Positions 16,783 to 28,672 of a DNA stretch of 64,000 nt are shown here, one piece after another. How positions within the stretch are numbered: the first letter of the stretch is position 1; each line of letters opens with the position of its first letter. The notes under the pieces are model-generated. The model ran no database searches. It saw only the letters and a program-made list of their open reading frames with translations, and had not been told where the DNA came from. This DNA is from Chitinilyticum piscinae. Its GTDB lineage: Bacteria; Pseudomonadota; Gammaproteobacteria; Burkholderiales; Chitinibacteraceae. The stretch covers positions 62,001 through 126,000 of the forward strand of contig NZ_JADFUA010000006.1 in assembly GCF_015223195.1 (NCBI RefSeq). Direction: 5' to 3'. The position numbers were made by a program, and so were the translations under genes.

Positions 16783-18090
16783 TTAACCGAGGTGTTCGAG
16801 GCGCAGCTTGACCACTTTGCCGTTGATGGTCGGCAGGGCTTCGATCTTGGCCAGTGCGGCGTTGACGTTCTTTTCAATCGCAAGATGCGTCACGATGATG
16901 ATGTCGGTGCGGCCGGCTTCGCCTGCGGTTTTCTGCAGCATGGCATCGACCGAGATGCCGCCGTCGGCGAGGATGCGGGTCACATCGGCCAGTACCCCGG
17001 CCTGATCCTGCGCGTTCAGGCGCAGGTAGTAGCAGGTTTCGATTTCATCGACCGGCAGGATCGGCAGATCGGCGAGTTGCGTCGGCTGAAAGGCCAGATG
17101 CGGCACGCGGTGTTCCGGATCGGCGGTGTGCAGGCGGGTGATGTCGACCAGGTCGGCAATCACCGACGAGGCGGTCGGCTCGGCGCCGGCACCCGGGCCA
17201 TAGTACAGGGTGGCACCGACGGCATCGCCCTTGACCAGTACGGCATTCATGACGCCATCGACGTTGGCGATCAGGCGCTTTTGCGGGATCAGCGTCGGCG
17301 CGACGCGCAGTTCGATGCCGTTTTCACGGCGGCGGGTCACGCCCAGCAGCTTGATGCGGTAGCCCAGCTCCATCGCGTACTTGATGTCGGTGGCGTCGAG
17401 CTTGCTGATGCCTTCCAGATACGCTTTGTCGAACTGTACCGGAATACCGAAGGCAATCGCGCTCATGATGGTCAGCTTGTGCGCTGCGTCGTGGCCCTCG
17501 ATGTCGAAGGTCGGGTCGGCTTCGGCGTAACCCAGGCGCTGGGCTTCGGCCAGCACGTCGGCAAAGGCCAGGCCCTTGTCGCGCATTTCGGTCAGGATGA
17601 AGTTGGACGTGCCGTTGATGATGCCGGCCACCCACTCGATCTTGTTGGCGGTCAGGCCTTCACGCAGTGCCTTGATAATGGGAATGCCACCGGCGACCGC
17701 CGCTTCAAAGGCAACAATCACGCCCTTTTCCTGCGCACGGGCGAAGATCTCGTTGCCGTATTCGGCGATCAGCTTCTTGTTGGCCGTGACCACGTGCTTG
17801 CCGTTCTCGATGGCCTTCAGCACGATGTCCTTGGCGATGGTCGTGCCACCGATCAGTTCGACCACGATGTCGATGTCGGGGTTGTTCACCACGGCGAAAG
17901 CATCATCAACGATGGTCACGTCGCTGCCGCAGACTTCGCGGGCGCGATCCAGATCGCGATTGGCGGCCATCTTGACCACGATGGGGCGGCCGGCACGGCG
18001 GGCAATTTCTTCCGCGTTGCGTTTCAGAACGGTTGCAGTGCCGCCGCCGACAGTGCCGACGCCACACAGGCCTACATAGATCGGTTTCAT
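16783..18090 (-). CDS. hom: homoserine dehydrogenase
   Basis: This 435-residue monofunctional homoserine dehydrogenase has an N-terminal NAD(P)-binding domain (GLCGVGTVGGGT), a catalytic domain with GIINGTSNFIL and YAEADPTFDIEGHDAAHKL, and a C-terminal ACT domain from about residue 350 (YYLRLNAQDQAGVLADVTRI). The ACT domain is the usual site of threonine feedback. It reduces aspartate semialdehyde to homoserine for threonine and methionine. It is not fused to aspartokinase. It lies between the alaA-type aminotransferase and thrC, a common betaproteobacterial order. Confidence 0.95.
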   Translation of the reverse strand: MKPIYVGLCGVGTVGGGTATVLKRNAEEIARRAGRPIVVKMAANRDLDRAREVCGSDVTIVDDAFAVVNNPDIDIVVELIGGTTIAKDIVLKAIENGKHVVTANKKLIAEYGNEIFARAQEKGVIVAFEAAVAGGIPIIKALREGLTANKIEWVAGIINGTSNFILTEMRDKGLAFADVLAEAQRLGYAEADPTFDIEGHDAAHKLTIMSAIAFGIPVQFDKAYLEGISKLDATDIKYAMELGYRIKLLGVTRRRENGIELRVAPTLIPQKRLIANVDGVMNAVLVKGDAVGATLYYGPGAGAEPTASSVIADLVDITRLHTADPEHRVPHLAFQPTQLADLPILPVDEIETCYYLRLNAQDQAGVLADVTRILADGGISVDAMLQKTAGEAGRTDIIIVTHLAIEKNVNAALAKIEALPTINGKVVKLRLEHLG

Positions 18091-18133
18091 GCTCGATTTC
18101 CTGATTGCCAGTGATTTGAATGAATACGTTATC

Positions 18134-18182
18134 GGGTAATGCGTTTTTGCTTAATTAATGCGTTTTCTGTCGCGCCATACCC
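18134..18182. repeat. GGGTAA...ATACCC palindromic element 3 (diverged)
   Basis: A 49-nt unit between the aminotransferase and hom, ending exactly at the first base of the aminotransferase stop codon. Ends are GGGTAATGCG and CGCCATACCC; the centre is the palindrome TTAATTAA. TAATGCGTTTT occurs twice inside. The left end has one change from GGGTAT. Confidence 0.45.
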
Positions 18183-19411
18183 TAGGCTGTGCCATGACGC
18201 TTGCGCCAGCCGTCGAGGAAGCGCGCCACGCGACCGATTGCCTCCTGCAGGTCATCACCCTGCGGCAGGAAGACCAGGCGGAAGTGGTCGGGCTGGTGCC
18301 AGTTAAAGCCGGTGCCTTGCACCAGCAGCACCTTTTCCTCCTGCAGCAGCTCCAGAATCAGCTGCTGGTCGTCGGTGACCGGGTACATTTTCGGGTCCAG
18401 CTTCGGGAACATGTATAGTGCCGCCTGCGGCTTCACGCAGCTGACGCCCGGGATGCTGGTAATGAGCTCGTGGGCGATGTCGCGCTGGCGTGCGAGCCGG
18501 CCGCCCGGGCGCACCAGATCGTTGATGCTCTGGTAGCCGCCCAGCGCGGTCTGAATGGCGTATTGCGCCGGCACATTCGCGCACAGGCGCATGGTCGAGA
18601 GGATATTCAGCCCCTCGATGTAGTCCCGCGCGATTTTCTTGTTGCCGGAAACGACCATCCAGCCGGCGCGGTAGCCGCATGCGCGGTAGTTCTTCGACAG
18701 GCCGTTGAAGGTGACAAACAGGATGTCATCCGCCAGCGACGCGATCGAGGTATGCGTGCGGCCATCGTAGAGCACCTTGTCATAGATTTCATCGGCAAAA
18801 ATGATCAGTTTGTTGGTGCGGGCAATCTCGATCAGCTCGCGCAGCATCTCGTCGGAATACAGCGCGCCGGTCGGATTGTTCGGGTTGATCAGCACCAGCG
18901 CGCGGGTGCGGTCGGTGATCTTGGCGCGGATGTCGTCGAGCGCCGGCATCCAGTCCTGAGCCTCGTCGCAGAGGTAATGGCGCGGCTTGCCGCCGGCGAG
19001 GCTTACCGCCGCGGTCCACAGCGGATAATCCGGCATGGGGACCAGCACTTCGTCGCCATTGTTCAGCAGGGCCTGCATCGCCATCACGATCAGCTCGGAC
19101 GCCCCGTTGCCGATGTAGATGTCATCGACGGTCACGTCGGCGATTTGCTTTTCCTGCGTGTAGTGCATGATGGCCTTGCGCGCCTGGAACAGCCCCTTGC
19201 TGTCCACATAGCCGGCGGCGGCGGGCAGATTGCGGATCACGTCCTGCACGACTTCTTCGGGCGCGTCAAAGCCGAACGGCGCCAGATTGCCGATGTTCAG
19301 CTTGATGATGCGATGGCCGTCCTCTTCCATCTGCCGCGCTCGCTCCGGGACCGGGCCACGGATTTCGTAGCAGACGTTCAGCAGCTTGTTGGACTTCAGG
19401 ATGGCTTCCAT
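18182..19411 (-). CDS. alaA: pyridoxal-phosphate aminotransferase, AlaA-type (glutamate-pyruvate)
   Basis: This 409-residue class I aminotransferase is close in length to E. coli AlaA. The PLP lysine is in FNGLSKNYRACG near residue 239; other fold landmarks are NPNNPTGALYS and FADEIYDKVLYDG. AlaA makes alanine from pyruvate and glutamate. In betaproteobacteria this gene often precedes hom-thrC, linking alanine and aspartate-family metabolism. Start ATG 19411 is followed by MEAILKSNKLLNVCYEIRGP, the usual N-terminus. Confidence 0.88.
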   Translation of the reverse strand: MEAILKSNKLLNVCYEIRGPVPERARQMEEDGHRIIKLNIGNLAPFGFDAPEEVVQDVIRNLPAAAGYVDSKGLFQARKAIMHYTQEKQIADVTVDDIYIGNGASELIVMAMQALLNNGDEVLVPMPDYPLWTAAVSLAGGKPRHYLCDEAQDWMPALDDIRAKITDRTRALVLINPNNPTGALYSDEMLRELIEIARTNKLIIFADEIYDKVLYDGRTHTSIASLADDILFVTFNGLSKNYRACGYRAGWMVVSGNKKIARDYIEGLNILSTMRLCANVPAQYAIQTALGGYQSINDLVRPGGRLARQRDIAHELITSIPGVSCVKPQAALYMFPKLDPKMYPVTDDQQLILELLQEEKVLLVQGTGFNWHQPDHFRLVFLPQGDDLQEAIGRVARFLDGWRKRHGTA

Positions 19412-19545
19412 GGCGCGTACAACCGGTCATTGGGGGAAACCCCACATTCTAGCGAAACTTGCCCGCTTACGGCGGATGATTTGCGCGCAAATTCCGCTGT
19501 TTACACTGGTAGAATCGGGGCACGTTTAGCGGTAGCGAGAGAGTG

Positions 19546-19914
19546 ATGAAACTGCATCAGAGCAAGGTGGGCAACCTGAACCAGTTCACTTCCTACGGGG
19601 AAGATTTTGTCGAGGTCAACCGGCAGCGCCATCAGGGGCCGGTGCTGGTGTCCGGCGAGCAGGTGCTGCCGTGGTCGGCGCGCAGTCTGGAGAGTCTGGC
19701 TCCGGCGGACATCGAGGCGATTCTGGCGCTGAATCCGGAAGTGGTGCTGATCGGCACTGGCAAGCATCTGCGCTTCGGGCATCCGCAACGCTACGCCGCA
19801 CTGAGCGCAGCGCGTATCGGTGTTGATTTCCTCGATAACGGTGCGCTGTGCCGTACTTTCAATATTCTGAGTGCCGAAGGTCGGCAGGTGGTTGCGGCGG
19901 TGCTGTACGCCTAG
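19546..19914 (+). CDS. Mth938-like domain protein
   Basis: This 122-residue cytoplasmic protein of the Mth938/NDUFAF3-like family has the core VLLSG-like strand (here VLVSGEQVLPW), then NPEVVLIGTG and IGVDFLDNGALCRTFNIL. Function in bacteria is unknown; the eukaryotic relative assists complex I assembly. ATG 19546 is chosen; a GTG one codon earlier is in frame. It is divergent from alaA and convergent with acs. The last residues run into an intergenic region rich in GGGTAT motifs. Confidence 0.85.
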   Translation: MKLHQSKVGNLNQFTSYGEDFVEVNRQRHQGPVLVSGEQVLPWSARSLESLAPADIEAILALNPEVVLIGTGKHLRFGHPQRYAALSAARIGVDFLDNGALCRTFNILSAEGRQVVAAVLYA

Positions 19915-20009
19915 GGGTATTGCGCTGCGGGATGCACAGATCAGGTTCTTTGGGTGCATATCTGCATGGGTATGCGTCCTGGGGTATGGGGTGAATGCCC
20001 GCAGCAAAG

Positions 20010-20034
20010 AAAAACCCCCGCGCGAGGCGGGGGC
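20010..20034 (-). terminator. rho-independent terminator of acs
   Basis: On the minus strand CCCCCGC-CTCGC-GCGGGGG is followed by TTTTTC, about 45 bp after the acs stop. Confidence 0.85.
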
Positions 20035-20078
20035 CAAATGTCTGCCGTGAAAGCAGTAAGTACTCGTGTCGGAGGGTC

Positions 20079-22046
<1,968 letters not shown>

Positions 22047-22284
22047 GTGTGCTCCTTCTTGCCCAAACAGTAAGGAAATAATCGTGACCGAACTGTATGG
22101 TTTGGGGGGGATGAAATCCAATTGTCTTTTCTGATGCGCCGAATAAGTGCTGCTGATTGTGCTGCAAGGTGCTGATCTGAAATGGAAAATTGTTTTGGTT
22201 GTGATGATTTTGGCTGGCTGCATCGAAAGCGGCTATTGTTTCTGTAGCGGCCCGGAAGATGATGGTCGCACCATTGGAGGGTGA

Positions 22285-25200
22285 ATGCATAGCGAGCTGA
22301 TTCAGGCGATTGTCCGGGTACAGGCAGGGTTTGTTCGTGGCGGCGATGACGCTGCAGTATTTGCTGCCGCACTGGATGACCTGCTGCAGCTGAGCCGCAG
22401 CGAGTACGGCTTCATCGGCGAAATTCGTCGGGAGGCGGGGCAACCTTATCTGCGCACGCATGCCATTACCAATATCGCCTGGGATCAGGCGACGCGTGAT
22501 TTTTACGATCAGCATGCTCCCGCGGGGCTGGAGTTCCGCAATCTGGATACGCTGTTCGGTGCGGTGATCCGCAGCGGCAAAACTGTTATCAGTAATGATC
22601 CGCAGCATGACCCGCGTCGTGGTGGCTTGCCCGAAGGGCATCCGGCCATGCATGCCTTTATCGGTCTGCCCATCTACTGTGAAGGCGAGCTGCTGGCGAT
22701 GATCGGGCTGGCCAATCGCCCCGGTGGTTATCCTGACGCCCTGGAAGGTGAGCTGCAGCCGCTGTTGCAGAGCATCGGGCAGTTGTTGCTGGTGCGGCAA
22801 CGGCAATTGCAGCAACGCGAGCTTGAAGCGCACCAGCAGCGCCAGCAGCGCGCGCTGCGTGCGCTCAGCCATATCGCGGCGCTATCGGCAGCGGATGAGC
22901 TTGATCTGCTGCGGCAGGCGCTGGCGCTGGGTTGCGAGTATTTTGATCTGCCGTATGCCATCATCAGCCAAATACGAGACGAGCGTTACCGTATTCTGGT
23001 GCAATACTCGCGTGAGCATCAGTTGCAGGATGGCATGGAGTTCGATCTGGGCAAGACCTATTGCTCGCTAACCCTTGTCGCTAATGATGTTGTTGCCATT
23101 ACCCAGATGGGTAACTCCGAATATGCGCAGCATCCCTGTTATACGGAATTCGGTCTGGAATGCTATGTGGGGGCCCCCTTGCTGGTGGCCGGTCAGCGTT
23201 TTGGTACGCTGAATTTCTCCTCGCCGCTAAGCCGCGCCGTACCCTTCGACGCCGTTGATATCGAATTTGTCCGGCTGATGACCAGCTGGGTGGCCAGTGT
23301 GCTGGAGCGCAGGCAGCAGGCACTGAATCAGCAGGAGCTGCTGTTGCGCCTGCAGAAAATCGGTGCCCAACTCCCCGGCATGATCTACCAGTTCCGCCTG
23401 TACGCCGATGGCCGCAGTTGTTTTCCCTATGCCAGTGAAGGCATTCGTGAGATTTATGGCGTTGCGGCTTCCGAGGTGGTCGAGGATGCCAGTTCGGTGT
23501 GGTCTGTGCTGCATCCTGACGATCTGCCGGCGGTGATCGCTTCGGTCAATGTTTCGGTCGAGCAGCTGAGCACCTGGCATGCCGAGTACCGGGTGAATCA
23601 TCCCGAGCGGGGGCTGATCTGGGTCGAGGGCACGGCGACGCCAGAGCGTACGGCTGATGGCGATGTGCTCTGGCATGGCTACATCTCGGATGTCAGTGCC
23701 CGCAAGGCGGCCGAGGCGCGTCTGCTGGCCAGCGAAGCCGAGGCCCGCATGCTGTCGCTGGTGGCCAGCCGCACCTCGAATGCCGTGGTAATCAGTGATG
23801 CTGAGGGGCGGGTCGAATGGGTGAATGAGGGATTTGTCCGGCTCACCGGCTATTCGCTGGAGGAAGTGCGCGGGCGCAAACCCGGACACATTCTGCAAGG
23901 GCCGATGACAGATCTGCTGACCGTTGCCGAGATCAGCCAGCATCTCAATCATGGCGAGCGCTGTAGTGTCGAGATCGTCAATTATCACAAGTGCGGCCAG
24001 GATTACTGGATCGCGCTGGATATTGAGCCTGTGCGCGATGAGACGGGAGCAATCAGTCACTTCATCGCGATCGAAACCGATATATCGGCTCGCAAGCAGG
24101 CCGAAATGGCCTTGGCGAGCGAGCGTGAGCGGCTGGCGGACATTATTGAGGCCACCAATGTCGGCACCTGGGAGTGGGACATCACCACGGGGGACGTGCT
24201 GCTGAATGCGCGCTGGGCCGAGATTGTCGGATATACCCTGGCTGAACTTGAGCCGCTGGATATCAATACCTGGCTGCGGCTGGCGCATCCCGATGATCTG
24301 GCTCAATCCGAGGGGCAACTCCAGCGGCATTTTGCCGGCGAGTTGCCGTATTACGACATCGAATGCCGCATGCGGCACAGAGACGGGCACTGGGTCTGGG
24401 TGCATGACCGCGGCCGGGTGACCGAATGGCTGCCCGAAGGCGGGCCGTGGCGCATGTCCGGCACGCACGAAGACATCACTGCGCGCAGGCTCGCCGAGGA
24501 TGAGCTGCGGGCAGCCAAGCAGCAGGCCGAAGCCGCCAGCAAGGCCAAGAGCCAGTTCCTGGCCAATATGAGCCATGAAATCCGCACCCCGATGAACGGG
24601 GTGCTGGGGATGACCGCGTTGCTGCTGGATACCGACCTTAACCCCCAGCAGCGCGAATATGCTGAAACCATCCGCTATAGCGGCGATGTGCTGCTTGGGG
24701 TCATCAACGATATTCTCGACTTTTCCAAGGTCGAAGCCGGTCATATGGAGCTTGAGGACGTTGACTTCGATCTCGGGGGGCTACTGGATGGTGTCGCCGC
24801 GATCATGGCGTTGCGGCCGAAAGAAAAGGGCATCTTTTTGCGCTGCTCGCAGGCCAGCGATCTGCCGGAATGGGTGCGCGGCGACCCCGGCCGACTGCGT
24901 CAGGTGCTGATCAATCTGATTGGCAATGCCATCAAATTTACCGAGCAGGGCGGGGTGACGGTCGAGGCGCGCCTGCTGGCCGCCGATGAGGCAGGCTACG
25001 AGCTGCACTTTTCGGTGCGCGATACCGGGCCGGGCATACCGGCGGACAAGCTGGGGCGCTTGTTCCAGAGTTTCAGCCAGGTCGATGCCTCGACAACCCG
25101 TCGTTTCGGAGGAACTGGTCTGGGGCTGGCCATCAGCAAGCAGCTGGTGGAACTGATGGGCGGCAGTATTCAGGTCGAAAGCACTCCGGGACTGGGTTCG

Positions 25201-26088
25201 GTCTTTGCATTCCGGGTGCGGCTGGGGCGGGCGAAGCCCGGGGCTCAGCCGGCGCTGGTGACTGAGCGGGCGCCGCACGAGCGGGTGCTGGTGGTGGATG
25301 ATAGCCCGTCCCAGCGCGAATACCTCGAGCAGCAATTGCGGCAGTGGGGCGCGCTCCCCGTGCTGGCGGCCAATGGGGTCGAGGCGCTGCATCTGCTGCG
25401 ACATGCGGTTCAGCAGCAAGAACCGTTCCGGCTGGTGCTGATCGATCTTTACATGCCAGGGATGGACGGCGTTGAACTGGGGCGGCAGATTACCGGTCTG
25501 CCCGAGCTGGGGGCGCCGATGATGATTCTGCTGACGGCAGTCGGTGCCCGGGGTGATGCGCTCAAGGCCAGGCAGGCCGGTTTTTCCGGCTTTCTGGCCA
25601 AGCCCCTGCAGGAGGAGGCCTGGCAGGCCGCGCTGGCGCTATTGCGGCGCCGACCACCCGCAGCACATTTCCTGACGCGGCATGACCTCGATGGTGCCCG
25701 TGTCCAGCCGCAGATCCTCCTGGCCGAAGATAATGCGGTGAACCGGACTGTGGCGACCCGTTTGCTGGAAAAGCTGGGCTGTCAGGTCAGGGCTGTCGAG
25801 CACGGGGTGGCCGCAGTGCAGGCGCTGATCGATGGGGATTATGATCTGGTGTTCATGGACATGCAGATGCCGGAAATGGATGGGGTCGAAGCGACGCGCC
25901 GCATCCGCGATCCGGATACCGGGGTGCGCTGGCCACTGGTGCCGATTGTTGCGCTGACCGCGAATGCCACGCCGGAAGACCGGCAGCTCTGCCTGGCGGC
26001 CGGCATGAATGACTATCTGGCCAAGCCGATCCAGCCGGCCCAGCTCGAAGACAAGCTGCGCCACTGGCTCGCCGCCTCGGTGAAGTAG
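22285..26088 (+). CDS. multi-sensor hybrid histidine kinase (GAF-GAF-PAS3-HisKA-HATPase-REC-REC)
   Basis: This 1267-residue cytoplasmic kinase has no membrane segment. By eye the order is GAF (about 15-170), GAF (about 190-345), three PAS/PAC units (about 355-480, 490-610, 615-745), HisKA with phospho-acceptor His764 ([12 protein letters not shown]), HATPase (N box [28 protein letters not shown]) and two receiver domains with phospho-acceptors Asp1054 ([11 protein letters not shown]) and Asp1192 ([11 protein letters not shown]). No output or Hpt domain is present, so a separate Hpt protein or regulator must act downstream. GGAGGGTGA precedes ATG 22285. Divergence from acs raises a link to acetate metabolism, but the signal is unknown. 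Confidence 0.9.
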   Translation: MHSELIQAIVRVQAGFVRGGDDAAVFAAALDDLLQLSRSEYGFIGEIRREAGQPYLRTHAITNIAWDQATRDFYDQHAPAGLEFRNLDTLFGAVIRSGKTVISNDPQHDPRRGGLPEGHPAMHAFIGLPIYCEGELLAMIGLANRPGGYPDALEGELQPLLQSIGQLLLVRQRQLQQRELEAHQQRQQRALRALSHIAALSAADELDLLRQALALGCEYFDLPYAIISQIRDERYRILVQYSREHQLQDGMEFDLGKTYCSLTLVANDVVAITQMGNSEYAQHPCYTEFGLECYVGAPLLVAGQRFGTLNFSSPLSRAVPFDAVDIEFVRLMTSWVASVLERRQQALNQQELLLRLQKIGAQLPGMIYQFRLYADGRSCFPYASEGIREIYGVAASEVVEDASSVWSVLHPDDLPAVIASVNVSVEQLSTWHAEYRVNHPERGLIWVEGTATPERTADGDVLWHGYISDVSARKAAEARLLASEAEARMLSLVASRTSNAVVISDAEGRVEWVNEGFVRLTGYSLEEVRGRKPGHILQGPMTDLLTVAEISQHLNHGERCSVEIVNYHKCGQDYWIALDIEPVRDETGAISHFIAIETDISARKQAEMALASERERLADIIEATNVGTWEWDITTGDVLLNARWAEIVGYTLAELEPLDINTWLRLAHPDDLAQSEGQLQRHFAGELPYYDIECRMRHRDGHWVWVHDRGRVTEWLPEGGPWRMSGTHEDITARRLAEDELRAAKQQAEAASKAKSQFLANMSHEIRTPMNGVLGMTALLLDTDLNPQQREYAETIRYSGDVLLGVINDILDFSKVEAGHMELEDVDFDLGGLLDGVAAIMALRPKEKGIFLRCSQASDLPEWVRGDPGRLRQVLINLIGNAIKFTEQGGVTVEARLLAADEAGYELHFSVRDTGPGIPADKLGRLFQSFSQVDASTTRRFGGTGLGLAISKQLVELMGGSIQVESTPGLGSVFAFRVRLGRAKPGAQPALVTERAPHERVLVVDDSPSQREYLEQQLRQWGALPVLAANGVEALHLLRHAVQQQEPFRLVLIDLYMPGMDGVELGRQITGLPELGAPMMILLTAVGARGDALKARQAGFSGFLAKPLQEEAWQAALALLRRRPPAAHFLTRHDLDGARVQPQILLAEDNAVNRTVATRLLEKLGCQVRAVEHGVAAVQALIDGDYDLVFMDMQMPEMDGVEATRRIRDPDTGVRWPLVPIVALTANATPEDRQLCLAAGMNDYLAKPIQPAQLEDKLRHWLAASVK

Positions 26089-26114
26089 CACCAGTCAGTG
26101 ATCTCTGGGTATTG

Positions 26115-26136
26115 CCTTGAGGGTATTTATAATCAA
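26115..26136 (+). terminator. possible terminator after the hybrid kinase
   Basis: CCTTGA and TCAAGG form a 6-bp stem around a 12-nt AT-rich loop, followed by TTTTGCTGTTT, between convergent genes. The stem is short, so confidence is modest. Two GGGTAT motifs (26107, 26121) lie here. Confidence 0.4.
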
Positions 26137-26147
26137 GGTTTTGCTGT

Positions 26148-26771
26148 TTATAGGGGTTCGGGTATTTGGGAGTGCAGCTTCAGAAAGATCAGTGCCGCCA
26201 GAATTGCGTCATTGAGCGGATCGTGCCGGGGAAGATCCGGCAGTTGCAGGGTGTGCAAAATGGCATCGAGGCTCAGATCCACGTCGGGGTGATAAGCCGT
26301 CACCATCCGGTCGTAATACAGTCCGGATACATCGATGCGCGGGTTGGGCAGGCCAATGCCCAACCAGGGCCGGAGCTGCCGGTCGATCACGGCCAGATCG
26401 AATTCCAGGTAGTAGCCGACCAGCGGGCGTGATCCGATAAAGGCCAGCAACCGGGCCAGGGCCTCGCGCACGGGGAGGCCGGCGGCGACATCCTGAGCGC
26501 GCAGGCCGTGAATCGGAATACTGGCCGGCGTGATTGCCCCTTCGGGTTGGACCAGCAGCTCCAGGCGTTCGGAGAGCGAAATGCAGTTGCCGCTGATGCG
26601 GACCGCGGCAATGCTGAGAATTTCGGCGCTACCCGGGTCAAGACTGGTGGTTTCGCAATCGATGCTGACCCATTCCTGCGCTGGTGGCGGTGCAAACAGA
26701 TAGGCATAGGCCGGGTCACGCAGGCGCCGGCGCTGCAGCTGCAGAAGGGCTTGCTGCCACCAGCGACGCAT
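26148..26771 (-). CDS. DEDDh 3'-5' exonuclease (DnaQ/DNA polymerase III epsilon-like)
   Basis: This 207-residue exonuclease has the motifs in order: Exo I SIDCETTSLDP (Asp and Glu near residues 38-40), Exo II in LVGYYLEFDLAVIDR and Exo III PRHDPLNDAI with the catalytic His and Asp. It lacks the polymerase-binding tail of DnaQ. Its ATG shares a base with the stop of the CBS/nucleotidyltransferase gene (TAATG), so the two are translationally coupled. This pair often lies next to acetate permease genes in proteobacteria, although the reason is unknown. It is probably a nucleic-acid processing enzyme, not the replicative subunit. Confidence 0.87.
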   Translation of the reverse strand: MRRWWQQALLQLQRRRLRDPAYAYLFAPPPAQEWVSIDCETTSLDPGSAEILSIAAVRISGNCISLSERLELLVQPEGAITPASIPIHGLRAQDVAAGLPVREALARLLAFIGSRPLVGYYLEFDLAVIDRQLRPWLGIGLPNPRIDVSGLYYDRMVTAYHPDVDLSLDAILHTLQLPDLPRHDPLNDAILAALIFLKLHSQIPEPL

Positions 26772-28582
26772 TACAGTGCCCCCAGACGGTAATGGTGGCG
26801 GAGCAGTTGGCGGAATCGCTTGACGACGCCGAGCGAGTCCTTGAGCAGATCGCGCTCCAGGGTGGTCAGATCCCGTGGATCGATGAGGTTGTCCGGTTGC
26901 TGGCCGGCGCGCAGTTGCACCAGTCCGGTTTTTAGCTGCAAGCCTTGCAGGAAGGCCAGCGCTTCGGCCAGGTCCCGTGCCAGTTCGCGGGGCAGGGTGG
27001 GAATGTCGTGCAGTTGCTGCAGGCGCTCATAGGTGTTGCAGGCCCGCACGCCATGCTCCAGTGCCAGGCTGCGGATGCCGTGCACGATCGGGAAAATGCC
27101 GCCTTTTTTCAGATCCAGCTGCTGCCGGTTATCGCCAGCCTCGGTGACCAGGCGGGAAAACAGCGTCAATGGCGGTTCGAATTGCTCGACGGGCCAAGCG
27201 AAATGCGCCAGAAAGGCCGGATTGCCATCCAGCCAGCGTCGCAGATAGTCATCCAGCCCGGCATGAAGGGCGGGATTGCCGCAGATGGGGCGGGCATCCG
27301 TCCAGATTGCCAGCGCCATCAGCTGGCGGGCATCCGGCGCACCGGTCCATTGCTTGATCCGGCTGCGGAATTCGCTGACGCTGCCGCACCATTCGCGGGT
27401 ACTCAGCATGATCCCGCCTGGGCAGGGCGGGTAACCCATGCGGAGGAGTTCGGCGGTAAAGCGCTGACAGATCTCGCCGAGTTGCGGATGCTGATAGCCA
27501 TCTTCGATGATCAGGGCGTTGTCCTGATCGGTGCGCAGGATCTGTTCGCCGCGGCCTTCCGAGCCCAGTACCAGCAGGCAAACGTGCGGCAGCAGTTCCG
27601 CTGGTGCCAGCAGCGTAAATAGCCGTTCCAGCAGTTTCTGGCGCAGCTCGCTCATCAGTTCGGCGATCAGGGTGACCTTCATTCCGCTGGCAAACAGCCG
27701 GGCTGTCAGTGGCTGCATGGCGGCCGCCGCGCTGTGCAGATCGCTGATGCTGCCGGCGCGTTCGATTTGCCCGCCGACACTGTGCGGGTTGTTGGCCAGG
27801 CTAGAGAGCAGATCGACCTGCTCGAGTATCCCGCAGATTTCGCCCCGACGCGTCACGATCAGGCGCTGGATGGTGTGGCGAACCATCAGCAGCATGGCCT
27901 GATGCAGGTAATCACTTTCCTCGATGGTATGGAGGCGGTAGCTGGCATGCCATTCCACCGGCTCGGTATTCGGATCCAGTCCGGCGATGATGAAGTTGCG
28001 CAGGTCGCTCTGGGTAAAGATGCCGCAACCCTTTTCCCCTTCGACCAGTACCGATGTGACGTGGCCGGCCTGCATGGCGCGGGCGGCGCTCATTACGGTG
28101 GCATTGCAGTCTAGCCGGGATGGCGGACGATAGGCGATGTCGCTGATGCGGGTGAGCATCAGGTCCTCGGCCTCCTGGCGGTAGGGCTGGTGCGCCAGCT
28201 CGGCCAGCTTGCGCGCGACATCGTCGTAGAAGAAGGCGGCGAAACGCGGGTTGCTGCGCGTGAGATCGAGGATTACATCACGGGGTATTTGCCAGACGAT
28301 GGTGTCTTCCGCTGCATGCAGCAGCATACCTGCTGTGCCATTGACCAGTGCGCGGCTGTCGAACACCTCCTGCTCGCTGTAATGGACGGTTCCGTTCGGC
28401 CCGCCTGTTTCTTCGACGCGTCCCTTCATCACTACATACAGCTGATCGACCGCATCTCCCGGCTGCAGGATGCGGTGCTGCGCCGGGAAATACAGGATGT
28501 CGAGGCTGCTGGCGACCGTCTGCTGTTCTTGGCTGCTCAGCGTATCGAAAGGGGCGTGCTGGAACGGGAATGCGCTGGTCAT
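26771..28582 (-). CDS. cyclic-nucleotide-binding / CBS / DUF294 nucleotidyltransferase-like protein
   Basis: This 603-residue cytoplasmic protein has an N-terminal cNMP-binding domain (about 10-130), a CBS pair (about 155-275), a DUF294 nucleotidyltransferase core near residue 340 (LVLGSEGRGEQ then DQDNALIIEDG) and a C-terminal DUF294 helical domain (about 460-600). The architecture resembles GlnD-like signalling proteins that modify a partner in response to nucleotides. GGAGGAG precedes ATG 28582; an upstream in-frame start lacks support. Neighbours are the exonuclease (coupled) and actP, which is separated by a terminator. The modified target is unknown. Confidence 0.88.
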   Translation of the reverse strand: MTSAFPFQHAPFDTLSSQEQQTVASSLDILYFPAQHRILQPGDAVDQLYVVMKGRVEETGGPNGTVHYSEQEVFDSRALVNGTAGMLLHAAEDTIVWQIPRDVILDLTRSNPRFAAFFYDDVARKLAELAHQPYRQEAEDLMLTRISDIAYRPPSRLDCNATVMSAARAMQAGHVTSVLVEGEKGCGIFTQSDLRNFIIAGLDPNTEPVEWHASYRLHTIEESDYLHQAMLLMVRHTIQRLIVTRRGEICGILEQVDLLSSLANNPHSVGGQIERAGSISDLHSAAAAMQPLTARLFASGMKVTLIAELMSELRQKLLERLFTLLAPAELLPHVCLLVLGSEGRGEQILRTDQDNALIIEDGYQHPQLGEICQRFTAELLRMGYPPCPGGIMLSTREWCGSVSEFRSRIKQWTGAPDARQLMALAIWTDARPICGNPALHAGLDDYLRRWLDGNPAFLAHFAWPVEQFEPPLTLFSRLVTEAGDNRQQLDLKKGGIFPIVHGIRSLALEHGVRACNTYERLQQLHDIPTLPRELARDLAEALAFLQGLQLKTGLVQLRAGQQPDNLIDPRDLTTLERDLLKDSLGVVKRFRQLLRHHYRLGAL

Positions 28583-28626
28583 GGCTCCTCCGGTTGACAG
28601 TGTAGGTCTGCGGCATGGCCTTGGAA

Positions 28627-28659
28627 ACAACAACGCCCTGCAGGGCAGGGCGTTGTTGT
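28627..28659 (-). terminator. terminator of the actP operon
   Basis: A 15-bp perfect stem (ACAACAACGCCCTGC and complement) with an AGG loop starts 13 bp after the actP stop and is followed on the minus strand by TTTCC. Confidence 0.8.
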
Positions 28660-28672
28660 CGGGACGATGCGC

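Noticed and set aside
16792-18114. 440-residue plus-strand open frame antisense to hom
   Set aside because: Shadow of homoserine dehydrogenase, whose motifs are unmistakable.
23227-24744. 505-residue minus-strand open frame antisense to the hybrid kinase
   Set aside because: Shadow of the PAS-repeat region. No conserved domain is visible.
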